A stretch of 64,000 nt of DNA from Atopobiaceae bacterium UBA1367 (GCA_002305995.1 DBRN01000003.1:1-64000), one strand, 5' to 3'. Counted from the stretch's first letter, positions 48,695 to 58,691 are shown. Notes: generated from the letters alone by a model not told the origin. Numbers and translations are program-made.

Positions 48695-51600
48695 ATGTCC
48701 CTACGTGTCATCCAGTCGTCAGAGAAGGCGCTGGCGAGCGCCTGCGCCAGGGAGGCCCTGCGCGACGGCATCCGTCGGTGCGGGGCGTCAGTGCTGCTCG
48801 TACCCAGCTTCGCCCAGGCGCTCGACGCCCAGCGCGCCCTTGCCTCCACGAGTGACCTGGCACTCTCGGTGACGACCACCACCCCTTCCGCCTGGCTGGG
48901 GGAGCGCTGGGAGGTCTGGGGCGACGGCCGTCCCATCGCCGACGCCCCCGCGCTCATGGTGCTTGCCCGCACGGCCATCCGGCAGGCGTCCCCCGCAGAG
49001 CTCGGCCCCATCGAGCTCTCGCCGGGAGTCGCGCAGGTGCTCGCGCAGCTGGTCGACAGGGCCCTGCCGTGGCTCCCGCTCGACGAGGCCGGGCATGCCC
49101 GCGCGGACGTGTGCGCGGACGCCGGCCTGACGGCCGCCGAGACGCTGCTGATAGGGCTCGCGGGGTCGCTGGCGGGGCAGCTTGAGGCCCATGGGTACGT
49201 GAGCGCCGCAGAGGCAGCCACACGGGTGCCCGCCATCCTCTCCAGCGCAGGGGCACGCATGCCCCACGTGGTGCTTGCCGGCTTCTCGCGGATGGAGCGC
49301 CGTGACCGTGCGCTCGTGCAGGCTCTGGGGGAGCTCACCGACGTGACGCTCGTCGTCTTCACGAATGACGGCCTGGCCTCCGAGCAGGCGCGACGCTTCG
49401 CCACGTCCTTCGGCCTGCCCGTAACCCGGCCAGAGGGGAGAGAGGCACCCGTCGACCTGCGCGCCCCAGGGCTTCGGGCCCTGAGCGAGGCGCTCTTTGC
49501 CGACAAGCCCTTGTCGCCTGGTAACGACAGCCCGGTCCATCTGCTGCTTCCCGCCGGACCTGTCGCCGAGGCAGAGCTCGTTGCCCGGCACGTCGAACGG
49601 CTGCTCGCAGCGCTGGGCGAGACTCCCTCCGCGCCGTCCGCGCGGGTGGTGGTGGCCGTCCCTGACGTGGCGCGTGCCCGGCGGGAGCTGGTGCCCAAGC
49701 TGGCCGCGAGGGGCATCACCTCCCGTACTCACGTGTCGCAGTCGCTGCATGATCGCGCCGCCACGCAGGCCTTCCTCTCGTACGCGCGCGCGGTGGCCCA
49801 GCTCGTCGCCCTCGACGCCACGTGGCCTGCCCCTGTGGAGGGTCCGGAGGGTCCTGTCGCCCGGCTGGGCGACATGGGCTGGTGGCCACCGCGCGAGCTC
49901 GTTGACTTCCTGCTGTCGGGCTTGTCCCACATGCCTGCCGAGCGCGTCTGGCGCCTTGATGCCGCATGGCGCGGCAATCGCCTGCTGACCCCCGCCCGCG
50001 TGCTGGAGGCGCTGCAGTCGAGGCGGGACGTCTCCGAGCCCGTCGCGCGCGCCACCATCGAGCTGCTGCGCGGCCGCGTGGGATCGGCCGCCGCACGGCT
50101 CCTGGCACCCCTCGTGGGACGCGTGGGCGAGGGGTCGCGCGACGCGGCAGGGCCCGCCGACCAGGCCGACCAGGCCGACGCCGAGGCGATCGCGGCGCTC
50201 CAGGCCCTCATCCAGCTCACGGGAACCCTACGTGAGCTGGGCGTCACGGCCAAGCCCTCCACCGACGGCGCACTCACCCTCTCCGAGCTGGTGGAGACGT
50301 GCGCATGGGCATCCCTGAGCAGGCGGGTGACGGTTCGCCTCGAGGCGGGACCTCCGGCACCTACGCCGCAGGTCAGCATCATGGGCCTGCGCGAGGCGGC
50401 CACGCTCCCGTGCGGATCGGCCGACGCGCTCGTGCTCTGCGGCCTCACGACGGCCGAGCAGCCCGTCCAAGCTCCCGACGACCTGCTCCCCGCCCTGCTC
50501 GAGCGGCTGGGCGTCGAGCCGCAGGCCGATCCGATGGCCGAGGCGCGGCAGGCCTTCGCCTCCCTCGTGGCGGTCCCGCGCTCCCACCTGGTGCTCGAGC
50601 GGGCGCTGCACGATGCCGATGCCAAGCCGACCTACCCGTCGATCATGCTCTCGGAGCTCCTGGCCGCCTACGACATTCCCGCGACGGCCAAGCCTGGGGC
50701 CATCGCGCTTCCGCACACGCTGCGCGGCGAGACGGCCCTTCTGGAGAACCTCGAGCCGGACGGCACGGCTCCCCAGCCCGCGCGGTCCTGCGACCCTGCG
50801 CCCGCCGGTCGCCTGACCAGCGCCTCAAAGGGCCTGGTCTTCGTGCCGCAGGAGGGCAGCGACCACCTGCCGGGCAACAGGCCCCTGCTCTCGGCCTCGC
50901 AGGTCGAGACCTACCTCGAGTGCCCGTACAAGTGGTTCAGCCTTCGTCGTCTCAGGCTGGGCTCGGTGGACGCGGGGCACACGGGCATGGAGATGGGGAC
51001 CTTCGCGCATCGGGTGCTGGAGGTCACGCACCGCGAGCTGCTCGCCCAAGCGCTCGAGGCCGAGGCCCCGGGTGTCCCGCGCGAGATGCTGCTCGCCTCC
51101 CTCGAGCACGATCCGGCGTGCCATGTGGCGGGATCGAGGGTGGGGGAGGGGAACCTCGAGGAGGCCCGCGCGCTGCTCGACCTCGAGTTCGAGCGCCACC
51201 GGCAGCACATGCACATGGTCAGGCGACCGCGCCTGGCCCAGCAGCTGCTCGTGGCGCACGACTCCTTCGACCGTGCCCAGGAGGACCGGCTCCGCCAGGA
51301 CCTGCTCTCGTCGCTCGGCTACCAGGTGCGGATCCTCCAGGGCTTCGAGCCCCGCCTGTTCGAGTGGGACTTCGGCCGTCACGGCAGGCTGGTGGAGTAC
51401 GCTGGCGCCTACTTCACCGGCACGGTCGATCGCATCGACGTGAGCCCACACGGCACGGCCGTCATCATCGACTACAAGCACAAGAGCCCCGTCGGCTTCA
51501 CGGGGGAGTATGACGCCCTGCAGGACGGCGTGGTGGAGGGGAAGCGCCTGCCCAATCGCGTGCAGTCCCTCATCTACGCGCAGGTGGCGAGGCGGGCCTT

Positions 51601-51913
51601 CGCGGGCCGCCTGCGCCTGGTGGGCACGGTCTACCTCAGCACCAAGAGCCCGCACGCGCTGGCGGGCGCCGCTGACGAGGAGGTGGCCGACCTCGTCTTC
51701 GGCGGGCTGCGCCCTGCCCGCATGCCGAGCGTGTGCGTGCCGCGCACGCCCGCAGGCGCACCCGGTATGGCTGCCCTGCTCGACCGCACCGAGGAGCTGG
51801 TCGCCGAGCAGGTGGCGCAGATGCTCTCCGGCAACATCGAGGCGCGCCCGCGCGACCGCCACTCCTGCGACTTCTGCCCCGTGATGCAGTGCGAGAGAAG
51901 GGTGGCGAGGTGA
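48695..51913 (+). CDS. addB: AddB-like subunit: PD-(D/E)XK nuclease of the AddAB recombination complex
   Basis: A 1072-residue protein of the AddB/PD-(D/E)XK group. The N-terminal helicase-like part is degenerate. The C-terminal nuclease carries FTGTVDRIDVSPHGTAVIID followed by YKHK near residues 908-930. Four cysteines, one in YLECPYKWFSLR near residue 743 and three in CDFCPVMQC near 1058-1066, match the Fe-S staple of AddB. AGGGAGGACC precedes the ATG. Its stop overlaps the start of addA. Together they resect double-strand ends for RecA. Confidence 0.87.
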   Translation: MSLRVIQSSEKALASACAREALRDGIRRCGASVLLVPSFAQALDAQRALASTSDLALSVTTTTPSAWLGERWEVWGDGRPIADAPALMVLARTAIRQASPAELGPIELSPGVAQVLAQLVDRALPWLPLDEAGHARADVCADAGLTAAETLLIGLAGSLAGQLEAHGYVSAAEAATRVPAILSSAGARMPHVVLAGFSRMERRDRALVQALGELTDVTLVVFTNDGLASEQARRFATSFGLPVTRPEGREAPVDLRAPGLRALSEALFADKPLSPGNDSPVHLLLPAGPVAEAELVARHVERLLAALGETPSAPSARVVVAVPDVARARRELVPKLAARGITSRTHVSQSLHDRAATQAFLSYARAVAQLVALDATWPAPVEGPEGPVARLGDMGWWPPRELVDFLLSGLSHMPAERVWRLDAAWRGNRLLTPARVLEALQSRRDVSEPVARATIELLRGRVGSAAARLLAPLVGRVGEGSRDAAGPADQADQADAEAIAALQALIQLTGTLRELGVTAKPSTDGALTLSELVETCAWASLSRRVTVRLEAGPPAPTPQVSIMGLREAATLPCGSADALVLCGLTTAEQPVQAPDDLLPALLERLGVEPQADPMAEARQAFASLVAVPRSHLVLERALHDADAKPTYPSIMLSELLAAYDIPATAKPGAIALPHTLRGETALLENLEPDGTAPQPARSCDPAPAGRLTSASKGLVFVPQEGSDHLPGNRPLLSASQVETYLECPYKWFSLRRLRLGSVDAGHTGMEMGTFAHRVLEVTHRELLAQALEAEAPGVPREMLLASLEHDPACHVAGSRVGEGNLEEARALLDLEFERHRQHMHMVRRPRLAQQLLVAHDSFDRAQEDRLRQDLLSSLGYQVRILQGFEPRLFEWDFGRHGRLVEYAGAYFTGTVDRIDVSPHGTAVIIDYKHKSPVGFTGEYDALQDGVVEGKRLPNRVQSLIYAQVARRAFAGRLRLVGTVYLSTKSPHALAGAADEEVADLVFGGLRPARMPSVCVPRTPAGAPGMAALLDRTEELVAEQVAQMLSGNIEARPRDRHSCDFCPVMQCERRVAR

Positions 51914-54900
51914 TGGCAGGCATCGACCTCTCCCGTCTGAACGACTCCCAGCGTGAGGTGGTCACGCGGCTTGACGAGCCCCTGTTCGTGGCCGCGGGTG
52001 CCGGCTCGGGCAAGACCTTCACGCTCACGGCACGCCTGGTGCATGCGCTCTCGCACGGCTCGGCGGCGGACGGGGGGCGCTACCTGTCCTCCATCGACGA
52101 GGCCCTGGTCATCACCTTCACCAAGGCCGCCGCGCTCGAGATCAAGGATCGCGTGCGCGCCGCCCTGCGCGCGGCGGGGGAGGGGGACCCCCACCTGCGC
52201 GAGGAGTCGCTGCGCGTCGACGACGCCTGGATCTCGACCATCCACGGCATGTGCGCGCGCATGCTGCGCCGCCACGCCCTCGAGCTGGGCATCGATCCGG
52301 CGTTCACGGTGTGCGAGGAGAGCGTGGCCGACGCGCTCTATGCCCGCGCGCTCGACGAGGTGCTCTCCGACGTGCGGCGCGACGACGCCCATGCGGCCCT
52401 GCGCGACGAGTTCGCCCTGTGGGGGGCCGGCTCCCAGGGAGGGGGCACGGTCGCCGGCATGATCCGGCAGCTGTGCGACGAGGCCGCCACGTGCCCATGC
52501 GGCTTCGACGACCTGCGCTCGCCCGCGTCGCGCGAGGCGGCGGCGGAGACGATGCGGGTCCTGAGCTGCTTCGAGGCGCTCGCCGCGCTCACCCTCACGG
52601 AGCGGCAGCGCGCCGTGGTGGAGGCGTCGCTCGCCTCCCTGGCCGCCTTCGCCTCCCTGGCGCCGGGCGAGCGGACGGCCGAGCGAGCCTGCGCCGCCCT
52701 CGCGCAGGTGAGGGTGCCGGCGCTGCGCAAGGCGGACCAGGTCCCCCTCAAGGAGGATGCCCGCCTCGCCCTCGCGCAGGCCCTGGTCTGCGCCGAGTAC
52801 GAGCGCGTGCAGGGGCTGGCGCCACAGCTCGTCGGCCTGGCCCGCCGCGTCCACGAGCGGTATGGGCAGCTCAAGCGCGAGCGCTCCTGCCTCGACAACG
52901 ACGACCTCGTCACCTGCGCGCTCGCCGCCGTCGAGTCCATCCCCGAGGTGGCGCGCGAGTACGCAGGGCGGTTCCGTCTGGTCATGATCGACGAGTTTCA
53001 GGATACCGACGAGAAGCAGCTGCGGCTTGTCTCGCTGCTCTCCGGCGAGGGGGCCCGCCACCTGGCTACGGTGGGCGACGCCCAGCAGTCCATCTACCGC
53101 TTCCGTGGCGGCGACGTCGAGGTCTTCAGGGCGCGCGGCGGCGGCATGCCCGCGGCGGCCCGCGTGGAGATGGACGTCAACTACCGCAGCGACCCCCACG
53201 TGCTGGCGCTGGTCGAGCGCGTGTGCGGGGATGCCGGCGTGCTGGACGACTTTCTCAGGCTCGCCGGCGACGGGGGCCGGGAGGGCTCCTATGCGGCGCG
53301 CGAGCCGGAGGGCGCGGAGCCACCCAGGATACGCCTCGAGGTCGCCGAGGGGGCGACGGCCGAGCTCACGAGCGCCACGATCGCGGCGCAGCTGGCCGAC
53401 CGCTTGGCCTCCTACCACCGGATGGGGCAGCCGGCAGGCAGCATGGCGCTGCTGCTGGGGACCACGGGCAGGGTGGGGCTCTACCTCGACGCACTGCGCG
53501 CACGAGGGCTGCCTGCGGTGGTCACGGGCGGCTCGTCCTTCTCGACCACGGCTGAGGTGGGCGTCGTGCAGGCACTCCTGCACACCCTGGCAAACCCGCA
53601 CGACACCGAGGCGGGCCTGTTCAGGCTGCTCTCAAGCGACATGTTCCGCCTTGATGCCGACGACTTCTGCCAGCTGGGCACGCGCGCCCAGGAGCTGCTC
53701 GACGCACCGACCAAGCGCCCCGTCGAGCAGTGCTTCGTCGACGGCGAGCTGGAGCTCTATGGCGACGCCAGGCCCTCCGCCCGCCTGCTCGCCGCACATG
53801 GGGTGCTGCGTCGCGCCTTCGCGCGGATGGGCCGGTGGGAGCTGGCGGACGTGTGCCAGGTCGCGATGGAGGAGAGCGGCTGGCTATCCCGGCTGGAGCG
53901 GCGGGGTCCCGACGGGCTCGCGGTTGCCGCCAACGTGCTGGCCGCCGTGCGCTACGTGCGCGAGCTGACGGGTAGCCTCGGGCTGGGCGTGGCCCGCGCC
54001 GCGAGCGAGTTCGACCAGTGGCTCGCGGCGGCAAGGCTCACGCCCAAGAACCTCGTGGGCGATGCCATCGATGCCGTGCAGGTCATGACCATACACGGCG
54101 CAAAAGGGCTCCAGTTTGGCGTGACCGCCGTCGCGGAGTGCTGGGGCAGGCCGACCCTCTCCGGCAGGCTCTCCGTGGGCAGGCAGGGCGCGTCGCGCAT
54201 GGTCTGCGTGGCCCCCAGGCCCGCAGACGCGCGCGCCTTTGCCAAGATGCGTCAGGAGATCGAGGTGCCGGCTGATGCCACGGGCTGTGGGACGGTTGCC
54301 GAGTGGGCCGCCCTGCTCGACGAGCAGGAGCTGGCGGCACAGGCCGGGGAGCGGGCGCGCCTGCTGTACGTGGCGCTCACGAGGGCCGAGGAGGCGCTGG
54401 TGGTGGGCCTGCCGGTCGCCGAGAGGGAGCACCTGCGGTCCCCCTTGGCGCTCGGCGTGCTCGGGGCGTTCCCGGAGCTCGACGAGCTAGTGGCCGGCGA
54501 GTGCGATGTCTCGATCGAGCCGGAGTGCGGCATCGCGTGCGAGCGGCGCGTGAGCGATGCTGCGGGTGCGGGCCGCATCGTGCGCGAGCGGGTGGCGGTG
54601 CGGCCTGGCGTGGCCCGCGTGGTGAGCCTGCGACGCGGCGCGACGCGGGATGACCTGTGGGAGGCGTCGTCCACAGGCACGCTCGCGGGCTTTGACGGCC
54701 CGCTGCCCGAGGCCGTCTCGCAGGTTCCCATGCTGGGGACCGAGGGCAGCGCCGATGCCGGGCGCGATCGAGCGCCCGAGCCGTTCATGCTGTTCGACAC
54801 GGTCCGCCGCGAGATGCCCACCCGCGGCTACCGGGCGCGAGAGGGCGTGTTCAGCTACTCGTCCGCACACGCCCTGATGTCCCAGGCCGCCGTGCGACCG

Positions 54901-55629
54901 GAGATGGCCCCCGGTCGCACGGCGCAGCAGGGGATGGCGGTCTCCTCGCCCCAAGCCCCCCGGCGTCTGCCAGGCCAGGGGAGCGACCCTGGGATGACAC
55001 CCGCTCAGGCGACCCCAGGCCGCACGGCACGCACGCTCCCGCCGACGCCGCCCCGCGCGCAGCAGGAGGCCGAGGCGGAGGGGTCGGCCTACACCGACGA
55101 CGCCGACAAGGCCACCAGCCTGGGCTCGGCGTTCCACGAGCTGGCACAGACCATGGTCGAGACCGGCCGCGACCACAGTCCTCAGCGCCTCGAGGCGCTG
55201 GCGCGCACCTGGCGCCTCTCACGGCGTCAGGTCGAGCGTCTCGGCGAGGCGATCGCGCGCTGGGAGGAATGTTCCCTGCGTGCGGAGGTCCTCTCCCATG
55301 AGCTCGTGAGGGCGGAGGTGCCCTTCTTTGCCAAGGCGGACTCCACCCACGGCCGCTACGTCGAGGGGGCCATCGACCTGCTGGCGTGCGACCGCGACGG
55401 CACGCGGGCGCTGGTGGTCGACTACAAGACCGGTGACGTGGGCCTCTCGTCCGAGCAGGTCGAGGAGCGCCATCGCATGCAGGCGAACCTCTACGCATGG
55501 GTGCTCATGGGGCAGGGCTTCGAGGCGGTCGAGTGCGCCTTCGTGTGCGTGGAGGTCGACGACGGCACGGGAGGTCCCGTGGTGGTGCGCTATCGCTTTG
55601 ACGGGACGCGCCCGGCGCACATCGGCTGA
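51913..55629 (+). CDS. addA: AddA-like UvrD-type helicase-nuclease
   Basis: A 1238-residue superfamily 1 helicase with a C-terminal nuclease. Walker A is AGAGSGKTF (residues 28-36), motif Ia ITFTKAAALEIKDR, motif II MIDEFQDTDEKQ near 356, motif III GDAQQSIYRFRGGD, motif V MTIHGAKGLQF and motif VI YVALTRAEEAL. The nuclease core YVEGAIDLLACDRDGTRALV then VDYKTG lies near residues 1148-1172. A Pro/Arg/Gln-rich linker of about 60 residues before the nuclease (near 995-1055) is longer than usual. Translational overlap with addB (TGATG) supports one complex. Confidence 0.92.
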   Translation: MAGIDLSRLNDSQREVVTRLDEPLFVAAGAGSGKTFTLTARLVHALSHGSAADGGRYLSSIDEALVITFTKAAALEIKDRVRAALRAAGEGDPHLREESLRVDDAWISTIHGMCARMLRRHALELGIDPAFTVCEESVADALYARALDEVLSDVRRDDAHAALRDEFALWGAGSQGGGTVAGMIRQLCDEAATCPCGFDDLRSPASREAAAETMRVLSCFEALAALTLTERQRAVVEASLASLAAFASLAPGERTAERACAALAQVRVPALRKADQVPLKEDARLALAQALVCAEYERVQGLAPQLVGLARRVHERYGQLKRERSCLDNDDLVTCALAAVESIPEVAREYAGRFRLVMIDEFQDTDEKQLRLVSLLSGEGARHLATVGDAQQSIYRFRGGDVEVFRARGGGMPAAARVEMDVNYRSDPHVLALVERVCGDAGVLDDFLRLAGDGGREGSYAAREPEGAEPPRIRLEVAEGATAELTSATIAAQLADRLASYHRMGQPAGSMALLLGTTGRVGLYLDALRARGLPAVVTGGSSFSTTAEVGVVQALLHTLANPHDTEAGLFRLLSSDMFRLDADDFCQLGTRAQELLDAPTKRPVEQCFVDGELELYGDARPSARLLAAHGVLRRAFARMGRWELADVCQVAMEESGWLSRLERRGPDGLAVAANVLAAVRYVRELTGSLGLGVARAASEFDQWLAAARLTPKNLVGDAIDAVQVMTIHGAKGLQFGVTAVAECWGRPTLSGRLSVGRQGASRMVCVAPRPADARAFAKMRQEIEVPADATGCGTVAEWAALLDEQELAAQAGERARLLYVALTRAEEALVVGLPVAEREHLRSPLALGVLGAFPELDELVAGECDVSIEPECGIACERRVSDAAGAGRIVRERVAVRPGVARVVSLRRGATRDDLWEASSTGTLAGFDGPLPEAVSQVPMLGTEGSADAGRDRAPEPFMLFDTVRREMPTRGYRAREGVFSYSSAHALMSQAAVRPEMAPGRTAQQGMAVSSPQAPRRLPGQGSDPGMTPAQATPGRTARTLPPTPPRAQQEAEAEGSAYTDDADKATSLGSAFHELAQTMVETGRDHSPQRLEALARTWRLSRRQVERLGEAIARWEECSLRAEVLSHELVRAEVPFFAKADSTHGRYVEGAIDLLACDRDGTRALVVDYKTGDVGLSSEQVEERHRMQANLYAWVLMGQGFEAVECAFVCVEVDDGTGGPVVVRYRFDGTRPAHIG

Positions 55630-55750
55630 CGCGCGCCGTGCGCCACCCGCCCGCCACCGACTCAGGGCAACCACAGCCGTCCTTCTCGCGCGCAGGCGGT
55701 GCCGCTACGGGTAGGGTTGACCTATGCCACATCGATGACGGGAGGTGCAC

Positions 55751-56605
55751 ATGGAGGACCTGAGCGTTGGCCTGATGGCAGAGGCCCTGCTGAGCGAGGT
55801 CTACAAGATGCAGGACGGTGACTCTTGGAGCACCACCGAGCTTGCCAGGAAGCTGTTCGCGGGGAGCCCGACCGTCGATGATCGCGAGGCCATGGCGTCG
55901 GTCGACCGCATGCTCCGCAGTCGTGCCCGGGCCGAGGGCATCCACCTGGAGTGGGAGCCCGAGTGGATCGTCCGCTTCGCCGAGATCCCCGCGCTCACCA
56001 TGATGTCCATCGGGTGGGAGAGCGACGGCGGCGTCGAGGTGGGCGAGGTGGTGCGCGAGAGCATCGCCTTCGCGCGCTGGCAGCATGCGGCGCACCTCGA
56101 GACGCGCCGCGTGTCGCGCGCGCAGGGCGAGCCGGATGACGACAACATCGTGGAGATCCGCCCGGTGTACTACGACGTCGACAGGGGCGAGAGCCTGAGC
56201 GAGTGGACGCGCAACCTGCGGCGCCAGAACGCGAGCCTGATGGACGCGCTGCAGGACGTGCTCGACACGGCATGGATCGATCGCCGCAACGGCGTGGAGA
56301 GCTACGGGTCCGGCGTGTACCGGATGCGCTTCGAGTTCCGCAACGGGGCCTCCATCGGGATGAAGGTCTATCCGAAGCTGCAGCCACTGCTGTACTGGCG
56401 GCTCGGGGATGCCGTGCGCGAGGCCTTCGGCACCATTCCCGGCGAGCGCATCGCGCCGCTCTTCGGCGAGGGTCAGAGGCGCGAGGACGCGATCGCCTAC
56501 GAGCTCAAGCGCTACGAGCCCCTCGAGGCGTGGGCCAACGCGCACCCGAGCGCGTTCACCGGCGACCTCGCCTGGAGGGCGCGCCTCCTGGAGCTGAAGG
56601 GGTAG
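55751..56605 (+). CDS. Conserved-looking protein of unknown function
   Basis: A 284-residue soluble protein. The first 70 residues (LLSEVYKMQDGDSWSTTELARKLF...MASVDRMLRSRARAEGIHL) look like a winged-helix-type domain. The rest is mixed alpha/beta with many charged residues and no motif I can name. GGGAGG stands six bases before the ATG at 55751. It follows addA by 121 bases. A WYL-like regulator is possible from the helical head, but the WYL motif itself is not seen. Confidence 0.6.
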   Translation: MEDLSVGLMAEALLSEVYKMQDGDSWSTTELARKLFAGSPTVDDREAMASVDRMLRSRARAEGIHLEWEPEWIVRFAEIPALTMMSIGWESDGGVEVGEVVRESIAFARWQHAAHLETRRVSRAQGEPDDDNIVEIRPVYYDVDRGESLSEWTRNLRRQNASLMDALQDVLDTAWIDRRNGVESYGSGVYRMRFEFRNGASIGMKVYPKLQPLLYWRLGDAVREAFGTIPGERIAPLFGEGQRREDAIAYELKRYEPLEAWANAHPSAFTGDLAWRARLLELKG

Positions 56606-56631
56606 GGTGGCTCCCGTCTGTCCGAACGAGG

Positions 56632-56669
56632 GTGCGGGCCGCGACCAGGTGACTGGTCGTGGCCCGCAC
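56632..56669. terminator. 17-bp-stem hairpin between converging genes
   Basis: GTGCGGGCCGCGACCAG, loop GTGA, CTGGTCGTGGCCCGCAC form a 17-bp stem with one G-U pair. It lies between the stop codons at 56605 and 56711, so it can serve both strands; no long U-tract follows. Confidence 0.65.
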
Positions 56670-56710
56670 GCATGCGGTGCCGGAGGGTGCGGCGGGCTGT
56701 CCCGATGCCA

Positions 56711-58172
56711 CTACATCGTGAGGAAGGCTTGGTAGCCGCGGTAGGCCTCGTAGAGGTCGGCCTTGCTGATGACCTCCCAGGGCGCGTGCATCGAGAGCAC
56801 CGGCACGCCGCAGTCGATCACGTGGATGCCGTAACCGGCCAGGATGTAGGCGATGGTGCCACCGCCGCCCTGGTCGACCTTGCCCAGCTCGGCAGTCTGC
56901 CAGGCCACGTCGTGGGCGTCCATGCAGGCGCGGATGCGTGCCATGTACTCGGCGTCGGCATCGTTGGATCCCGCCTTGCCGCGCGCGCCGGTGTACTTGT
57001 TGAAGGTGAGGCCGCGCCCGAGGTAGGCTGAGTTCTTGGGCTCGAAGGCGCTGGCGAAGGAGGGGTCGAAGCCCGCGCTCACGTCGCTCGACAGCATGTT
57101 TGATCCCATGAGGCAGCGACGCAGCGCCAGCGTGCCGTCGCCGTGCCCGGTCAGGGCGAGCAGCTCGGCGACCACGTTCTCGAAGAAGCGGCTCTGCATG
57201 CCGGTCGCGCCCACCGAGCCTATCTCCTCCTTGTCCACCAGGATGGTGAGTGCCGTGCGTGCAGGGGGCTCGCTCAGCGCGAGTTGCGCGCGCAGGCTGG
57301 AATACGAGCAGCTGCGGTCATCGTGTCCGTAGCCTAGCAGCATCGAGCGGTCGAAGCCCAGGTCGCGTGCGGGTCCGGCAGGCATGACCTCCAGCTCGGC
57401 CGAGAGCAGGTCCTCCTCCCCGATGTCGTAGCGCTCCTGCAGGACCCACCGTGACCAGTATGAAGAGGTACATGAGGTCCTCCTCCCCGATGTCGTAGCG
57501 CTCCTGCAGGAGGGCCAGCAGCTGGCGCTTGACGAGGTCCTTCTTGTCGTCCTCGTCCTCGATCGTCAGCGGTCTGTGGCCCACCAGCACGTCAAGCAGC
57601 TCCCCCTCGATGACCTTGGCGGCATTCTTGTCCATCTGCTCGGCGGCAAGGTGGACGAGCAGGTCGGAGATCACGAAGACGGGGTCGGAGGGGTCCTCGC
57701 CCACCACCACGGGCACGACGCTGCCGTCCTTCTTGGCGACCACGCCATGGATGGCCAGGGGCGTGGTGACCCACTGGTACTTCTTGATGCCGCCGTAATA
57801 GTGGGTATCAAGATAGACGAGGTCGTTCTTCTCCTCGACGGGGTTCTGCTTGATGTCGAGGCGCGGGCTGTCCACATGGGCGCCTAGGATGTTGATGCCG
57901 CAGGTCAGGTCCTCGCGCCCGATCTCTGCCAGGATGAGTGACTTCCCGCGCATGCCAGCATAGACGCGATCTCCGGGCACGAGCTGCGTGCCAGCGGATA
58001 TGCACTCGTCGAGGTCGCGATACCCTGCCTCCCGTGCAAGCCTGATGGCCTCGGCCACGCATTCGCGCTCGGTCTTGTTGCGCGAGATGAAGTCCGCGTA
58101 GTCGGTTGCGAGCCGCTCGAGTTCAGCGGCCTGCTCGCTCGTGTAGCGCTGCCATGCGTTCGGTCGTTCCAT
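56711..58172 (-). pseudogene. M18 aminopeptidase split by a 67-bp insertion
   Basis: Two overlapping frames together encode one M18 metallo-aminopeptidase. 58172 down to about 57445 gives the N-terminal part (ILGAHVDSPRLDIKQNP with the zinc His; DTHYYGGIKKYQWVTTPLAI), and from about 57444 to 56711 the C-terminal part follows (LLGYGHDDR, LVDKEEIGSVGATG, GAGGKAG-like RGKAGSNDADAEY, VLSMHAPWEV). At the join a 37-bp stretch is duplicated (57408-57444 and 57475-57511) around a unique 30 bp, an offset of 67 bp, which shifts the frame. Removing 67 bp restores ERYDIGEEDLLSAELEVMPA. It may be a real mutation or an assembly error. Confidence 0.85.
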
Positions 58173-58281
58173 GGGGGTTCCTTCCGGACGGTCTGATCGT
58201 ATTCGGTGACCTTCCCATACTACCCAAAACCTTTCTCGCGCTGCTCAAGCCGGGGGGCGTCCCTGAATGCGCGCACGGGAA

Positions 58282-58456
58282 ATTTGTCGGTCATTTTTGT
58301 TCCGTCTGTTGCAAGGGGGTACCTATCATCCGATTTGTCTGCAGGTTTTGGATGCCAGCAAAGCCCGTTGCGGTGGGGTCCCACGTTCATGTACAGACAA
58401 TCTGCGTTTCGTCCTCTTGGCCCAGCTTTTCTGCGCCTACAAACAGATTTGTTTGC
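58282..58456 (-). repeat. GACAAA element, copy 5 (minus orientation)
   Basis: Read on the minus strand: P1 begins at 58456 (GCAAACAAATCTGTTTGTAG), the inverted half site ends at 58391 (+65; GATTGTCTGTAC), P2 begins at 58342 (+114; GCAGACAAATCG, second arm worn) and the direct half site begins at 58293 (+163; ACCGACAAATTT core). It is head to head with copy 6. Confidence 0.82.
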
Positions 58457-58516
58457 AGTGCCGGATCATGGCGGAAGCCTGCCCGCGATGCGAGGGGAGG
58501 TCTAGGGAGGTGAGGT

Positions 58517-58691
58517 GCAAACAAATCTGTTTGTAGGCGCAGATTCGTTTAAAGGTGGGTCGGCAAGACGGTTTGTCTGTACTTTGGAGTTCCTCTTCCG
58601 TTTGAGGGAGTCCTAGCGCACCGCATTTCTGCAGACAAATAGAATTGTAGGTGGTCTTGCGGGAGCAGCTTCCGAAAAAGTACCGACAAAT
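58517..58691 (+). repeat. GACAAA element, copy 6
   Basis: P1 begins at 58517 (GCAAACAAATCTGTTTGTAG), the inverted half site (TTTGTCTGTAC) ends at 58582 (+65), P2 begins at 58631 (+114; GCAGACAAATAGAATTGTAG) and the direct half site (GTACCGACAAAT) begins at 58680 (+163). Its P1 is the exact reverse complement of that of copy 5 over 27 bp (58430-58456 with 58517-58543). The pair fills the divergent gap between the aminopeptidase and the sensor gene. Confidence 0.85.
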
